The notes: generated from the letters alone by a model not told the origin. A stretch of 64,000 bases of DNA from Frigidibacter sp. RF13 (GCF_026626305.1 NZ_JAPNUE010000003.1:291542-355541), one strand, 5' to 3'; shown: positions 34,562 through 44,187, counted from the first letter of the stretch. A program made the numbers and translations.

Positions 34562-35197
34562 TCAGATCCGGAAAAGCGGCTGCAAAAGACGCGGTATAAG
34601 CGAGCGGAAGCGCAGCGGCGCATCGGTCGCTGCCAGACAGATGCAGGCCTCGCCGGGCCCTGCTACCGGCGTATGATCAAGGCCTTCGTTCGCGACCTCA
34701 AGATCGCCGACGCCGAAGCTTCCGGTTTCGTCGGTAAAACTCCCTTGCAGCACGAGTGTCAGTTCCAGCCCGTTGTGCCCATGGTCAGGCACCGCCTGAC
34801 CGGGCGGAATGAATAGAAGTCGCACCGAACCTGCATCGTTTGCCATGAGAATGTCCTGACGCACGCCTACACCCAACGACTTCCAACGTGGGTTGCCGCC
34901 TTTCAGCATCTCGGCCAAGGGCCCGGGGTAGATGCCAGACCGTCTTATAGTAGGCTCCGGCACGAACGTCACATCCATAAGGGCGAAGATATGAGCTTTC
35001 AGATCGCCTGAAACCGCAACCGCATCGGCGGTTTCCAACACGGTCCCCCCCACCAAATGGTGTGATTCCAACGCGGCGCGGCAATCGACGCAAAGTGATA
35101 CATGGCTGGCCACGACCAGCGCGAAGGGCTGCGGCAGCGAACCAGCAGCGTAGGCAGCCAGCATGGCATCGGGTGTATGATGGGTGATTGCGGTCAT
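34562..35197 (-). CDS. chrR: anti-sigma factor ChrR (zinc anti-sigma plus cupin domain)
   Basis: 211 residues. The N-terminal anti-sigma domain has the zinc motif HVSLCVDC (about 32-39) after an upstream His. The C-terminal cupin (about 100-200) has HGHNGLELTLVLQG and the later His of the cupin box. ChrR binds RpoE and releases it when singlet oxygen attacks, through the cupin domain. ATG 35197 follows the rpoE stop directly (TGAATG), so the pair is translated together. Confidence 0.94.
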   Translation of the reverse strand: MTAITHHTPDAMLAAYAAGSLPQPFALVVASHVSLCVDCRAALESHHLVGGTVLETADAVAVSGDLKAHIFALMDVTFVPEPTIRRSGIYPGPLAEMLKGGNPRWKSLGVGVRQDILMANDAGSVRLLFIPPGQAVPDHGHNGLELTLVLQGSFTDETGSFGVGDLEVANEGLDHTPVAGPGEACICLAATDAPLRFRSLIPRLLQPLFRI

Positions 35198-35743
35198 TCA
35201 ACGCATTCCCTTAAGCTCGTGTCTCAGCCGTTCCAGCCCCAGCCGGATACGCGATTTGATTGTCCCTAGTGGCAGCCCGGTCTGGGCGCTGATCTCTTGA
35301 TGGGTCAACTCGCCAAGATAGGCCTTCTCGATCATCTCGCGCTGCTCGCCGGAAAGCTGCCGGATGGCATTCTTCAGTTCCGTCGCTTCCTGTTCCAATG
35401 AAAGGATCTGGCTGGCATCGGGTTCCTCACCGGGATCCTCGATCAACTCTTCTGGCTCTGGTCGGCGCTCCTTGCGCAGAATGTCTATCTGCCGGTTGCG
35501 GGCGATCTGGTAGATCCAAGCCGACACCTGCGCGCGGTGCGGATCAAACATCGATGCCTTGCGCCAGACAGTCAGCATCACTTCCTGAACGATTTCTTCA
35601 GCCTGATGCGCGGCGATTCCCGAGCGCATGATCATTCCCTTCAGGCGCGGCGCGAAATGATCGAACATCGCCGAAAAGGCCTGACGGTCACGCTTGTCCC
35701 TTACGGCCAGCATCCACACGGTTTGCTGCGATAATTCGGCCAT
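35198..35743 (-). CDS. rpoE: ECF sigma factor RpoE (ChrR-controlled, singlet oxygen response)
   Basis: 181 residues from ATG 35743 (MAELSQQTVWMLAVRDKRDRQAF); the frame is open to 35881 but that crosses the promoter. Region 2 contains FDHFAPRLKGMIMRSG, AEEIVQEVMLTVW and AWIYQIARNRQID; region 4 contains LTHQEISAQTGLPLGTIKSRIRLGLERLR. Sequence and operon partner match Rhodobacter RpoE, which directs genes against singlet oxygen. A TGATCC-N18-TATCCG promoter 92 nt upstream means it activates itself. Confidence 0.94.
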   Translation of the reverse strand: MAELSQQTVWMLAVRDKRDRQAFSAMFDHFAPRLKGMIMRSGIAAHQAEEIVQEVMLTVWRKASMFDPHRAQVSAWIYQIARNRQIDILRKERRPEPEELIEDPGEEPDASQILSLEQEATELKNAIRQLSGEQREMIEKAYLGELTHQEISAQTGLPLGTIKSRIRLGLERLRHELKGMR

Positions 35744-35834
35744 TGGTTTGGACACCTGTCTGCTTTCGATTCGAGGCACCAAGGGCACATACCGACCAGT
35801 GCATGGAATATCGACATTCAGGTCTAACATAACT

Positions 35835-35864
35835 CGGATACGCAGCCGCACATCAACTGGATCA
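35835..35864 (-). promoter_or_regulatory. autoregulated RpoE-type promoter of rpoE-chrR
   Basis: On the - strand TGATCC (35864-35859), 18 nt, TATCCG (35840-35835). It is the third match in this cluster, identical in -35 and spacing. It lies 47 nt from the IS6 derivative on its far side. Confidence 0.75.
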
Positions 35865-35910
35865 ATTTCTCGCTCAATCAATTCATTCGATGCACGCCAA
35901 GAGGATCGTA

Positions 35911-36329
35911 GGTCCTGTCAGAAGAACTCGGCTTGAGGGCGGTGCAGCCGCCACGTAGCGTCCGGGCATGATCAAACGCTCGCCCGTCAAGTACTTCAAA
36001 ACCAGTCCCGAGATCATTCGCCTGGCGGTGATGATGTATGTCCGGTTCCCGCTGTCGCTCCGGAACGTCGAGGATCTACTCCACGAACGTGGGATCGACA
36101 TCAGCCACGAAACGGTGCGGTTCTGGTGGCATCGCTTCGGCCCGATGTTCGCCTCCGAGATCCACGCTTCTGTTTTGAACCATTTCAATTCGGAACGCAG
36201 CCTTTCCAGCAGACACCACTTTAAGGCCAACCGCGCCGCTGCTCTTACCGAGTGGCGTGGTCTCTGCGCGGCATAAAGGACAGCGTCACTGTCCTCACTG
36301 AGACGAGTTCGAATTAGTCTGCCAGAACC
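35911..36329 (+). mobile_element. internally deleted IS6-family element (419 bp)
   Basis: The ends GGTCCTGTCAGA (35911-35922) and, on the other strand, GGTTCTGGCAGA (36329-36318) are inverted repeats matching 10 of 12. Between them the transposase start and end are fused without the catalytic middle. The element is too short to move by itself, but its ends are complete and could be used by a related transposase. Confidence 0.78.
35968..36276 (+). pseudogene. IS6-family transposase with catalytic core deleted
   Basis: 102 residues in place of about 235. The N terminus (YFKTSPEIIRLAVMMYVRFP, RNVEDLLHERGIDISHETVR, FWWHRFGPMFASEI) is the DNA-binding half of an IS6/IS240-type transposase. It then jumps to the C-terminal HFNSERSLSSRHHFKANRAA and ends TEWRGLCAA. 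The DDE residues are in the lost part. The deletion kept the frame. Confidence 0.85.
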
Positions 36330-36465
36330 CGGTTTTGCGCATATCGCGGCCTATCTTGGGGCTCGCGTGACGTGACCTTTCGCCGGGCGCGTCGGCCTGT
36401 GCTGCCGCCTGCCTTTCTTGATCGCGATCAAGGCGGGGAGTGTTTCCATCTGCGAAAGACCACTT

Positions 36466-37200
36466 ATGGAAGACCGCGCCGCACCAACCGGGATCGACCC
36501 GCCCGTCTTTCGTGTCCGGGGCCTCTCGAAGCTTTACCGGACCGGCGAGATCGAGGTGCAGGCGCTGCGCGGCGTCGATTTTCAGGCGCGAACGGGGGAA
36601 TTCATCGTGATCCTCGGGCCGTCCGGTTCGGGCAAATCGACCTTTCTCAACATCGTCGGCGGGCTCGATACCGCCACGTCCGGCGATGTCTGGTTCATGG
36701 ACCATGAGCTGACGCGGGGAGGCGATGCGGCGCTGACGCGCTACAGGCGCGATCATGTCGGTTTCGTCTTTCAGTTCTACAATCTCGTGCCCAGTCTGAC
36801 GGCGCGCGAGAATGTGCGCCTGGTGACGGAAATCGCGCGGCGGCCGATGGCGCCGGAGGAGGCGCTGGCCATGGTCGGGCTGTCTGACCGGATGGACCAT
36901 TTCCCCGCCCAGCTGTCGGGCGGCGAACAGCAGCGCGTCGCCATCGCCCGCGCCATCGCCAAGAGGCCCGAAGTGCTTCTGTGCGACGAGCCGACGGGTG
37001 CGCTTGACAGCCATACCGGCGTCAAGGTGCTGGAGGCGCTCACCGATGTGAATGCGGCGGTGGGCGCGACGACGCTCGTCATCACCCATAATGTCGCGAT
37101 CCGAGAAATCGCCCACCGGGTGGTGCGGTTCGCGAATGGCACGATCCTGTCGGACGAGGTGAATGCCACCCGCAAGGCACCGGCGGAGGTGAGTTGGTGA
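36466..37200 (+). CDS. ABC exporter ATP-binding protein (MacB/LolD type)
   Basis: 244 residues with Walker [11 protein letters not shown]-loop [16 protein letters not shown], signature [14 protein letters not shown] and Walker [13 protein letters not shown]. The layout and the FtsX-like partner place it in the MacB/LolD/DevA group. ATG 36466 is chosen because it opens the conserved part; the frame is open to 36418. It overlaps the permease gene by 1 nt (TGATG). Together with the next two genes it forms a DevABC-like exporter. Confidence 0.9.
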   Translation: MEDRAAPTGIDPPVFRVRGLSKLYRTGEIEVQALRGVDFQARTGEFIVILGPSGSGKSTFLNIVGGLDTATSGDVWFMDHELTRGGDAALTRYRRDHVGFVFQFYNLVPSLTARENVRLVTEIARRPMAPEEALAMVGLSDRMDHFPAQLSGGEQQRVAIARAIAKRPEVLLCDEPTGALDSHTGVKVLEALTDVNAAVGATTLVITHNVAIREIAHRVVRFANGTILSDEVNATRKAPAEVSW

Positions 37201-39572
37201 TGACGCTGTCGCCCTTGCGTTTGAAGCTTCTGCGCGATCTGCGCAGGCTCTGGGCGCAAGCGCTGGCGATTGCATTGGTGATGGCGGCGGGCGTGGCGAC
37301 GCTGGTTCTGGGCGTGGGCGCCCATGCCTCGCTCGACCGGACCCGCGCGGCCTATTATGCCGAGAACCGCTTTGCCGACCTCTTCGCCGATGTCACCCGC
37401 GCGCCGTGCTCGCTATCGGTCCGAATCGCCGCCATCGACGGCGTTCTGGCAGTTCAGACCCGAATCGCGCGGCTGGCATTGACCCGGATCGACGGGATGG
37501 CGGAGCCGGGCAATGCGATGTTGATCTCCTCTCCCGGGGACGATCCGGCGGCGCTCAACCGGCTGCATCTGCGCCTGGGGCGCATGCCCGATCCGCGGGC
37601 CAGTGCCGAGGCGGTCATTTCCGAGGGCTTCGCCACGGCACACGCGCTTGGGCCCGGCGACCGCTTCACGGTCATCATGAACGGGCGCGCGCGCGATATC
37701 CTGATCTCGGGCGTCGCCCTGTCGCCCGAATATATCTATGCGCTCGGCCCGGGCGACATGATGCCCGACGAGCGCCGTTTCGGGATCGTCTGGATGTCCG
37801 ACAAGGCGCTGGCGGCAGCCTATGACCTTGAGGGCGCCTTTTCGAACGTCGCGCTGAAGCTGGCGCCGGGGGCATCGGAAGCCGCAGTCATCGCCAGGCT
37901 CGACGATCTGCTCGCCCCATATGGCGGAACCGGCGCCTATGGGCGGAAGGACCAGCTGAGCCATGCTTTCCTCGATGCGGAACTGCAGCAGCTGCGCGGC
38001 ATGAGCCGGGTGCTGCCGCCGATCTTCCTGCTGGTCGCGGCCTTTCTGGTCAACATGACCCTCGCGCGGCTTGTCGCGCTGGAACGCGAGCAGATCGGGC
38101 TTCTGAAAGCGATCGGCTATGGGCCACTGGCGATCGCCGGGCATTATGTGGAATTCGTGCTGGCCATCGCGGCATTCGGCATAGCCATCGGCTTTGTTGC
38201 GGGGGCCTGGCTGGGTGCGGGGCTGGCAACGCTTTATGCGCGCTTCTTCCATTTCCCCTTTCTCATCTTCAGCCGCGACCCGTCGGTCTACGGGATCGCG
38301 GCGCTCATCACCCTTGGCGCCGCCGTCGCGGGGGCGGCCAATGCCGTCCGCTCTGTCGCCTGGCTGCCGCCTGCCGTCGCCATGCAGCCGCCCGCGCCGG
38401 TGCGCTACCGACGGCTTTTCGGCGATCTCTTCGAAGCCGCCCGCTTCCTACGTCAGTCGGGCGTCATGGTCGCGCGCCATCTCCTGCGCTGGCCGTTGCG
38501 GACCGGGGCCTCGATCCTCGGCGTGGCGCTGGCCGGCAGCGTGCTTGTCGGCTCGCAATGGAGTTCCGGCTCAATCGACCGGATGATCGACATCGCCTTC
38601 TTCCGCTCCGACCGGCAGGACGCCATGATCACCTTCGGCGAGGAACGGCCGATGGCCGCCCTCCATGCCGCCGCCCGCCTGCCCGGCGTGATGGCGGCCG
38701 AGCCTTTCCGGGCAGTCGCGGCCCGGATCGGCAATGGCCATGTCTCGCGCCGGGTGGCGCTGATGGGCAAGCCGGAGGGCGATGCCGAGCTGTCGCGCAT
38801 CCTCGGCACCGACGAACGGCCGATGTCGATGCCGGAGGACGGCGTGATCCTGTCCGAGGCGCTGGCGCGCATTCTCGGGGTCGGGATAGGTGACCAGGTC
38901 GAGGTGGCACTTCTCGGCGGCGACCGGCGGCACTTCACGACGCCGGTCAGCGGCATCAGCCTCGGTTATCTGGGGCTCGGGGCCGCCACGAGCCTTGAGG
39001 CGCTTGGCCGGATGACCGGCGAGCGGGGGCGCGTCTCGGGCGTCCATCTGGCGCTCGACCCTGTCCGCCAGGCGGATTTCTTCGTCACGGCCAGGAAAAC
39101 GCCGATGACCGGGTTCCTCTCGCTCCTCAAGGTCTCGCTTGCCAAGTTCCGCGAGACACTGGCCGAGAACATCCTGATCATGGTCACGGTCTATACTATC
39201 CTTGGCGCCATCATTGCAGTGGGCGTGGTCTATAACTTCGCCCGCATCGCCCTGTCCGAACAGGGGCGCGAGCTTGCCAGCCTGCGGGTTCTCGGCTTCA
39301 CCCGGGCCGAGGTCGCGCGCATTCTCTATGCCGAGTTGGCCGTGGTCGTGCTGATCGCCCAGCCGCTGGGCTGGCTGATCGGCTATGGGTTCGCCCACGC
39401 TGTGGTCGCCGCCTTCAGCTCGGAGCTCTACCGCATCCCGCTGGTGATTACCCGGGACGTCTATGCGACGGCGAGCCTGATCGTCATCACTTCGGCCATC
39501 GGCTCAGCGCTGCTGATCCGCCGCCGCATCAACCGGCTCGACATGATCGAGGTTCTGAAGACGAGGGAATGA
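37200..39572 (+). CDS. FtsX-like ABC permease
   Basis: 790 residues with two FtsX modules. A helix near 15-35 and a large periplasmic domain are followed by three helices (about 275-400), a second periplasmic domain (about 430-650) and three final helices (about 655-790). Typical FtsX signatures are LVNMTLARLVALEREQIGLLKAIGY and ARIALSEQGRELASLRVLGFTRAEV. In-frame GTG 37197 and TTG 37194 exist, but ATG 37200 overlaps the ATPase stop in the usual way. The substrate is not known. Confidence 0.9.
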   Translation: MTLSPLRLKLLRDLRRLWAQALAIALVMAAGVATLVLGVGAHASLDRTRAAYYAENRFADLFADVTRAPCSLSVRIAAIDGVLAVQTRIARLALTRIDGMAEPGNAMLISSPGDDPAALNRLHLRLGRMPDPRASAEAVISEGFATAHALGPGDRFTVIMNGRARDILISGVALSPEYIYALGPGDMMPDERRFGIVWMSDKALAAAYDLEGAFSNVALKLAPGASEAAVIARLDDLLAPYGGTGAYGRKDQLSHAFLDAELQQLRGMSRVLPPIFLLVAAFLVNMTLARLVALEREQIGLLKAIGYGPLAIAGHYVEFVLAIAAFGIAIGFVAGAWLGAGLATLYARFFHFPFLIFSRDPSVYGIAALITLGAAVAGAANAVRSVAWLPPAVAMQPPAPVRYRRLFGDLFEAARFLRQSGVMVARHLLRWPLRTGASILGVALAGSVLVGSQWSSGSIDRMIDIAFFRSDRQDAMITFGEERPMAALHAAARLPGVMAAEPFRAVAARIGNGHVSRRVALMGKPEGDAELSRILGTDERPMSMPEDGVILSEALARILGVGIGDQVEVALLGGDRRHFTTPVSGISLGYLGLGAATSLEALGRMTGERGRVSGVHLALDPVRQADFFVTARKTPMTGFLSLLKVSLAKFRETLAENILIMVTVYTILGAIIAVGVVYNFARIALSEQGRELASLRVLGFTRAEVARILYAELAVVVLIAQPLGWLIGYGFAHAVVAAFSSELYRIPLVITRDVYATASLIVITSAIGSALLIRRRINRLDMIEVLKTRE

Positions 39573-39573
39573 G

Positions 39574-40770
39574 ATGAAACGCCGCCTCACCATCCTGGCC
39601 GTCGCTCTGGCCATCCTGGCCGCTTTCCTCTGGGCCTTCTGGCCGCGCCCGGTGCCGGTCGAGACCGAGCTGATCGAACGGCGCGCGATCGCGGTCGAGA
39701 TCGAGGAAGAGGGCGAGGCCCGCATCCGCGAAGTCTTCACCGTCTCGGCGCCGATCGCGGGGCGGATGCTGCGGCTGGAACTGCATGCCGGCGACCGGGT
39801 TGTGGCAGGCGAAACCGTCGTCGCCCGCATCCGCCCGGCGCCGTCCGCGCTTCTGGACGCAAGGTCGCGGCGGGTGGCCGAGGCAGGGCTGCAGGCGGCC
39901 GAGGCCGCGGTGGGACTGGCCGGGGCCGAGGTGGCGCGGGCGCTCGCCCAGCTTGGCTTCCGTCAAGGCGATGCAGCGCGGGCCTCGTCGCTGCGCGAGC
40001 GCGGAGCGATTTCGGAGCGCGACTATGACATGGCGCAGCTCGACCTCACCGCGGCCGAAGCGGCGGTCGCGAGCGCCCGGGCCAACCTTGCCGTGCGCGA
40101 GCGCGAACGTGACAGCGCCCAGGCAGCCCTGAGCGAGGATGATGCGGCGGGCGAGGCTGCCGTCTGCTGCACCGATGTCATGGCACCGGCTTCGGGCGAG
40201 GTGCTGCGGGTGCTGACCGAAAGCGCTCAAATCGTGCAGCCCGGCCAGCCGCTTCTGGAAATCGGCGATCCTGCCGACATGGAGATCGAGGTCGATCTGC
40301 TTTCGTCAGATGCGGTCCGAGTCGCGCCCGGCGCCGAGGCCGCGATCGACGGCTGGGGCGGCCCGGCCCTTGCCGCTCGGGTCCTGCGCATCGACCCGTC
40401 CGCCACGACCCGCATCTCGGCGCTGGGGATCGAGGAACAGAGGGTCAGGGTCGTTCTGGGCCTTGACGCGGCCGCCGCCGCCGACCAGTCGCACCTGGGC
40501 GATGGCTACCGGATCACCGCCCGGATCCGGGTTTGGGAGGGGCAGGACCTGACCGCGATCCCGGTGGGCGCGCTCTTCCGCGTCGGCAGCGACTGGGCGA
40601 CGTTCGTCGTCACCGACGGGCGGGCCGAACAGCGGCGGATCACGCTTGGCGAGCGCAATGCCCGGTATGCTGCCGTCACCGAAGGGATCGCGCCGGGCGA
40701 TAGGGTGATCCTGCATCCCAACGATCAGGTCGCCGACGGCGTCCGTGTCGAGCCGGCGCCGGGCACTTAG
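39574..40770 (+). CDS. HlyD-family periplasmic adaptor
   Basis: 398 residues starting 1 nt after the permease stop. An N-terminal membrane anchor (about 7-24) is followed by a lipoyl-like half (APIAGRMLRLELHAGDRVVAGETV), a long Ala/Glu/Arg-rich coiled-coil hairpin (about 85-190), the second lipoyl half (VMAPASGEVLRVLTESAQIVQPGQPLLEIGD) and beta-barrel domains. It links the ABC pump to an outer-membrane channel. No TolC gene is in the window. Confidence 0.9.
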   Translation: MKRRLTILAVALAILAAFLWAFWPRPVPVETELIERRAIAVEIEEEGEARIREVFTVSAPIAGRMLRLELHAGDRVVAGETVVARIRPAPSALLDARSRRVAEAGLQAAEAAVGLAGAEVARALAQLGFRQGDAARASSLRERGAISERDYDMAQLDLTAAEAAVASARANLAVRERERDSAQAALSEDDAAGEAAVCCTDVMAPASGEVLRVLTESAQIVQPGQPLLEIGDPADMEIEVDLLSSDAVRVAPGAEAAIDGWGGPALAARVLRIDPSATTRISALGIEEQRVRVVLGLDAAAAADQSHLGDGYRITARIRVWEGQDLTAIPVGALFRVGSDWATFVVTDGRAEQRRITLGERNARYAAVTEGIAPGDRVILHPNDQVADGVRVEPAPGT

Positions 40771-41213
40771 CCCGCCGACCGGGATGCCAGAGCAGTTAAG
40801 CGTGCCTTGAGAAGGAGCATTCCGAGAAAGGCGCCGACTACCGCGCGCCCGGACAGGATCAGGCCGTCGCGGTCAAGGACCCCGAGCCCGAAGGTCGTTC
40901 GACCGAACGGCGTGAAGAAGACCCCGGCAATCCCGGTCCCGACCGTGACCGGCACGATGATCATCGCTCGGCTCAGCCGCCGGAATGCCGCGAGGGGCGG
41001 GGCGCCAAGCGCGCGGTTGGCAAAGATCAGCCCGACGATTCCCAGCAGCAACGTCAGATAGGTCGCCGCCCGCAGCTGCTCGGCAGGCGCGCCATTCATG
41101 GCCGCCTGCCAGTAGACACAGGCCGCCGCGCCGAGGACCAGAAGCCCCGAGAGCGCGCTTTGCAGGGCCGCGTGCGGCGCATAAAGTGGCGCACCGGGCG
41201 GTCGCTCTCGCTA
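40767..41213 (-). pseudogene. C-terminal remnant of a P-type cation ATPase
   Basis: The reading frame enters from the IS boundary at 41213 (RERPPGAPLYAPHAALQSAL) and continues as GLLVLGAAACVYWQ, TYLTLLLGIVGLIFANRAL, a loop, then MIIVPVTVGTGIAGVFF and GRAVVGAFLGMLLL to the stop at 40767. The hydrophobic helices and FANRAL resemble the Cation_ATPase_C end of P-type ATPases. The phosphorylation and ATP-binding parts are missing and are not found beyond the IS, so the insertion came with a deletion. Family assignment is tentative. Confidence 0.55.
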
Positions 41214-42065
41214 GGGTCAGGACCCATTGATCATCCGCTTGCGGCGTGATTCAGCCTCCGCAAGGAGACTGACCGATGAGCAACCTCTTTTGGCTCACGG
41301 ACGCACAGATGGCCCGGCTTCGGCCCTTCTTCCCCAAGAGCCACGGTAAGCCTCGCGTCGATGACCGGCGGGTATTGAGCGGGATTATCTTCATCAATCG
41401 CAATGGGTTGCGGTGGTGCGATGCAGCGAAGGAATATGGACTGCCGAAGACCCTCTACAACCGCTGGAAGCGGTGGAGCGACAAGGGGGTCTCCGCCCGG
41501 ATGATGGCTGGTCTGGCCTCCCAGGTCGCCGTTCCCAAGACGGTGATGATTGATGCGACCTATCTCAAGGCGCATCGCACGACGACCAGCCTGCGGTCGA
41601 AAAAGGGGGACCAGACGACCAGAGGGGCCGGCTGATCGGGCGAACCAAGGGTGGCATGAACACCAAGCTACATACCGTAGCCGATGCCGATGGCCGCCCG
41701 ATCCGGTTCTTCATGACCGCAGGCCAGGTCAGCGATTACACCGGTGCAGCGGCCCTGCTGGGAAGCCTACCAAAGGCGGACTGGCTGCTGGCCGACCGCG
41801 GTTATGACGCTGATTGGTTCAGGGAAGCGGTGAAAGACAAGGGGATAAAGCCCTGCATCCCCGCTGGAAGTCTCGAGGAAAACCAATCAAGCATGACAAG
41901 CGCCGCTACAAACGCCGCAACCGGATCGAGATCATGTTCGGAAGGCTCAAGGACTGGCGACGCGTCGCCACCCGCTACGACAGATGCCCGAAGGTCTTCC
42001 TCTCCGCCGTCGCCCTCGCCGCAACCGTCATGTTCTGGCTATGAAACGAGAACGAGTCCTGACCC
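41214..42065 (+). mobile_element. IS427-group (IS5 family) insertion sequence
   Basis: The ends are GGGTCAGGAC (41214-41223) and GTCCTGACCC (42056-42065), perfect 10-bp inverted repeats. The flanks CTA and TAG give a TA duplication at 41212-41213/42066-42067 within a CTAG target, as is known for this group. Length is 852 bp, also typical. The gap from here to prs (42069-42236) shows nothing recognisable. Confidence 0.92.
41276..42044 (+). pseudogene. IS427-group transposase, frameshifted
   Basis: The first part (41276-41635, SNLFWLTDAQMARLRPFFPK, GIIFINRNGLRWCDA, VMIDATYLKAHRTTTSLR) ends shortly after GAAAAAGGGGG at about 41600. The second part continues one frame back (GGPDDQRGRLIGRTKGGMNT, LLADRGYDADWFREAV) and such -1 shifting is normal in this group. 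A further shift near 41863 (after KPCIP) is needed to reach the C terminus KRRNRIEIMFGRLKDWRRVA ... LAATVMFWL. This second break looks like real damage, so the copy is probably inactive. Confidence 0.85.
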
Positions 42066-42236
42066 TAGGCGGCGCGACTGCGCGAGGACCGTGAGCGTCC
42101 GATCGGTTGGGATCTGAGCTGCAACAAGCGGTTCGCCGATGCTCCCCTTAGGTGCAAAACCGGGACCAAGTGTCGCTATGAGAGGCCGCAGCGTGGCGTC
42201 GACGGACATCCGGCGACCGGGCCGTCGCGCTGTGGC

Positions 42237-43256
42237 TTATCCGCGGCTGTACATGCCTTCGTAGATCGGCGTCAGCGTCTCGACCTCGAAGAGCGATGAA
42301 ACGGACGTGCCGTTCCAGATGTTCATGATCGCCTGGGCAAACATCGGCGCGGTCGGCACGATGCGGATATTGCGGGCCTTTTTCACCGGTTCAGTCGGCT
42401 GGATTGAATCGGTTATGACCAGCGATTTCATCACCGAATTCTCGATCCGCTCGACCGCCGGGCCCGAAAGGACGCCGTGGGTGATGTAGGAGTGAACTTC
42501 TTTGGCGCCCGCTTCCATCAGCGTCTCGGCCGCCTTGCAGAGCGTGCCGGCCGTGTCGCAGATATCGTCGACGATGATGCAGCTCTTGCCCTCGACCGAG
42601 CCGATGACGGTCATGCCCGCCACTTCGCCTGCCTTCTCGCGCCGCTTGTCGACGATGGCGAGGGGGGCGTTGATCCGCTTGGCGATCTCGCGGGCGCGCG
42701 CCACGCCGCCCACATCGGGCGAGACGATCATCAGCTCTTCCATCTTGCCCTTGAAGTGGTGTTCGATGTCCAAAGTGAAGATCGGGCTGGCGTAGAGATT
42801 GTCCACCGGAATGTCGAAGAAGCCCTGGATCTGCGCGGCATGCAAGTCGAGCGTCAGGACGCGGTCCACCCCTGCCTCGGTCAGAAGGTTCGCGACCAGC
42901 TTGGCCGAAATCGGCGTGCGGGCCTTGGCGCGGCGGTCCTGGCGGGCATAGCCGAAATAGGGGATCACGGCGGTGATGCGGCTGGCCGATGACCGGCGCA
43001 GCGCATCGGTCATGATCAGAAGCTCCATCAGGTTGTCGTTCGCCGGGTTCGAGGTCGGCTGGATGATATACATGTCCTCGCCGCGGACATTCTCGAACAC
43101 TTCAACGAAAATCTCCTGATCGTTGAACCGCTCGACCCGCGCATCGACGAGGCCCACATTCACCCCCCGGTGCATCGACATGCGCCGGGCGATCGCGCTG
43201 GCGAGCGGGCGGTTGGCATTGCCGGAAATGAGTTTCGGTTCGGTCATCACGGGCAT
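42237..43256 (-). CDS. prs: ribose-phosphate pyrophosphokinase
   Basis: 339 residues starting [19 protein letters not shown]; in-frame ATG 43247 would remove three residues. Motifs include [13 protein letters not shown], the flexible loop near [10 protein letters not shown] and the PRPP-binding [14 protein letters not shown]. It makes PRPP from ribose 5-phosphate and ATP for nucleotide and amino-acid synthesis. It marks the return to core chromosome after the accessory block. Confidence 0.96.
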   Translation of the reverse strand: MPVMTEPKLISGNANRPLASAIARRMSMHRGVNVGLVDARVERFNDQEIFVEVFENVRGEDMYIIQPTSNPANDNLMELLIMTDALRRSSASRITAVIPYFGYARQDRRAKARTPISAKLVANLLTEAGVDRVLTLDLHAAQIQGFFDIPVDNLYASPIFTLDIEHHFKGKMEELMIVSPDVGGVARAREIAKRINAPLAIVDKRREKAGEVAGMTVIGSVEGKSCIIVDDICDTAGTLCKAAETLMEAGAKEVHSYITHGVLSGPAVERIENSVMKSLVITDSIQPTEPVKKARNIRIVPTAPMFAQAIMNIWNGTSVSSLFEVETLTPIYEGMYSRG

Positions 43257-43383
43257 GTGTCGTCCTTGTCGCGGGGGCCGGGGTTCGGTTCTTGCCGGGT
43301 CGGTCCGGCGAGGTCTGGGGATTCGGGCGCGTTGCACTGCCTCTATCACCCGGATAGGGTCGCGGCAATTTGTTGGAGGGCAT

Positions 43384-44187
43384 ATGGCCAGGGACGTTGT
43401 GCAAAGCACGCAGATTTTTCAGGTGCGCTATGGCGCGGGCGCGCGGCGCGGGCTGGCGCTGCATTGCTCGCTGGCGCATTCCGGCGCCTGGAAGGGCTGT
43501 TTCGCGGCGCTCGAGGAGCCGATCGCGATCGATGCTTTCGATCTGCCCGGTCATGGCAAGTCATCCGACTGGGACGGCCGGTCCGACTATGTCGCGCTTT
43601 GCCGTTCGGTCGCCGAAGAGCTGATCGGCGAGGAGCCGGTCGATCTCATTGGCCATTCCGGCGGCGCGGTCGCGGCGCTTCAGCTTGCGCTCGACCGGCC
43701 CGACCTCGTCCGGACACTCACCCTGATCGAGCCGGTGCTGTTCGCCGCCGCGCGGGGCACGCCGGAGTTTGACGCCTGGGCAGAGGCGATGTCGCCCTAT
43801 GTGACGGCGCTCGCGAAAGGCGCGCGGATGGAAGCGGCCGAGAGCTTTACCCGGATCTGGGGCACCGGCACGGCATGGGAAGAGATCGAGCCCCGGACCC
43901 GCGCCTATATGGCCGACCGTATCCATCTGATCGCGGCGGGCGATCCGGGCCTGATCGAGGATAATTTCGGCATTCTCGCGGAAGGGCGGCTTGAGATGCT
44001 CGACCTGCCAGTGATGATCATCGTGGGGGGCGACAGCCCGCCGGTCATCGGCGCGATCGCCGAGGCGATCGCCGCGCGCCTGCCCGATGTCGGCCTCGCG
44101 GAGGTACCGGGGGCGGGGCATATGCTGCCGATCACTCACCCGGTGCAGGTCGCGGGGCTGATCGACATCAACCTGTCGCGCGACTGA
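43384..44187 (+). CDS. alpha/beta hydrolase
   Basis: 267 residues from ATG 43384, preceded by TGGAGG. The nucleophile elbow [13 protein letters not shown], the oxyanion region [14 protein letters not shown], and the late [11 protein letters not shown] with the catalytic His give a complete catalytic set. The divergent neighbour is prs. The substrate is unknown; the shape suits an esterase or lactonase. Confidence 0.85.
   Translation: MARDVVQSTQIFQVRYGAGARRGLALHCSLAHSGAWKGCFAALEEPIAIDAFDLPGHGKSSDWDGRSDYVALCRSVAEELIGEEPVDLIGHSGGAVAALQLALDRPDLVRTLTLIEPVLFAAARGTPEFDAWAEAMSPYVTALAKGARMEAAESFTRIWGTGTAWEEIEPRTRAYMADRIHLIAAGDPGLIEDNFGILAEGRLEMLDLPVMIIVGGDSPPVIGAIAEAIAARLPDVGLAEVPGAGHMLPITHPVQVAGLIDINLSRD

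Noticed and set aside
14042..42236. att-site duplication of the tRNA-Ser 3' end at the far end of the accessory block
   Set aside because: I looked for GGGTTCGAATCCC and CCACTCCGCCA near 27 kb, 36 kb and 42 kb and saw none. GTTCGAATTAGTCT at 27727 and 36307 belongs to the IS6 ends. No integrase gene was found either.
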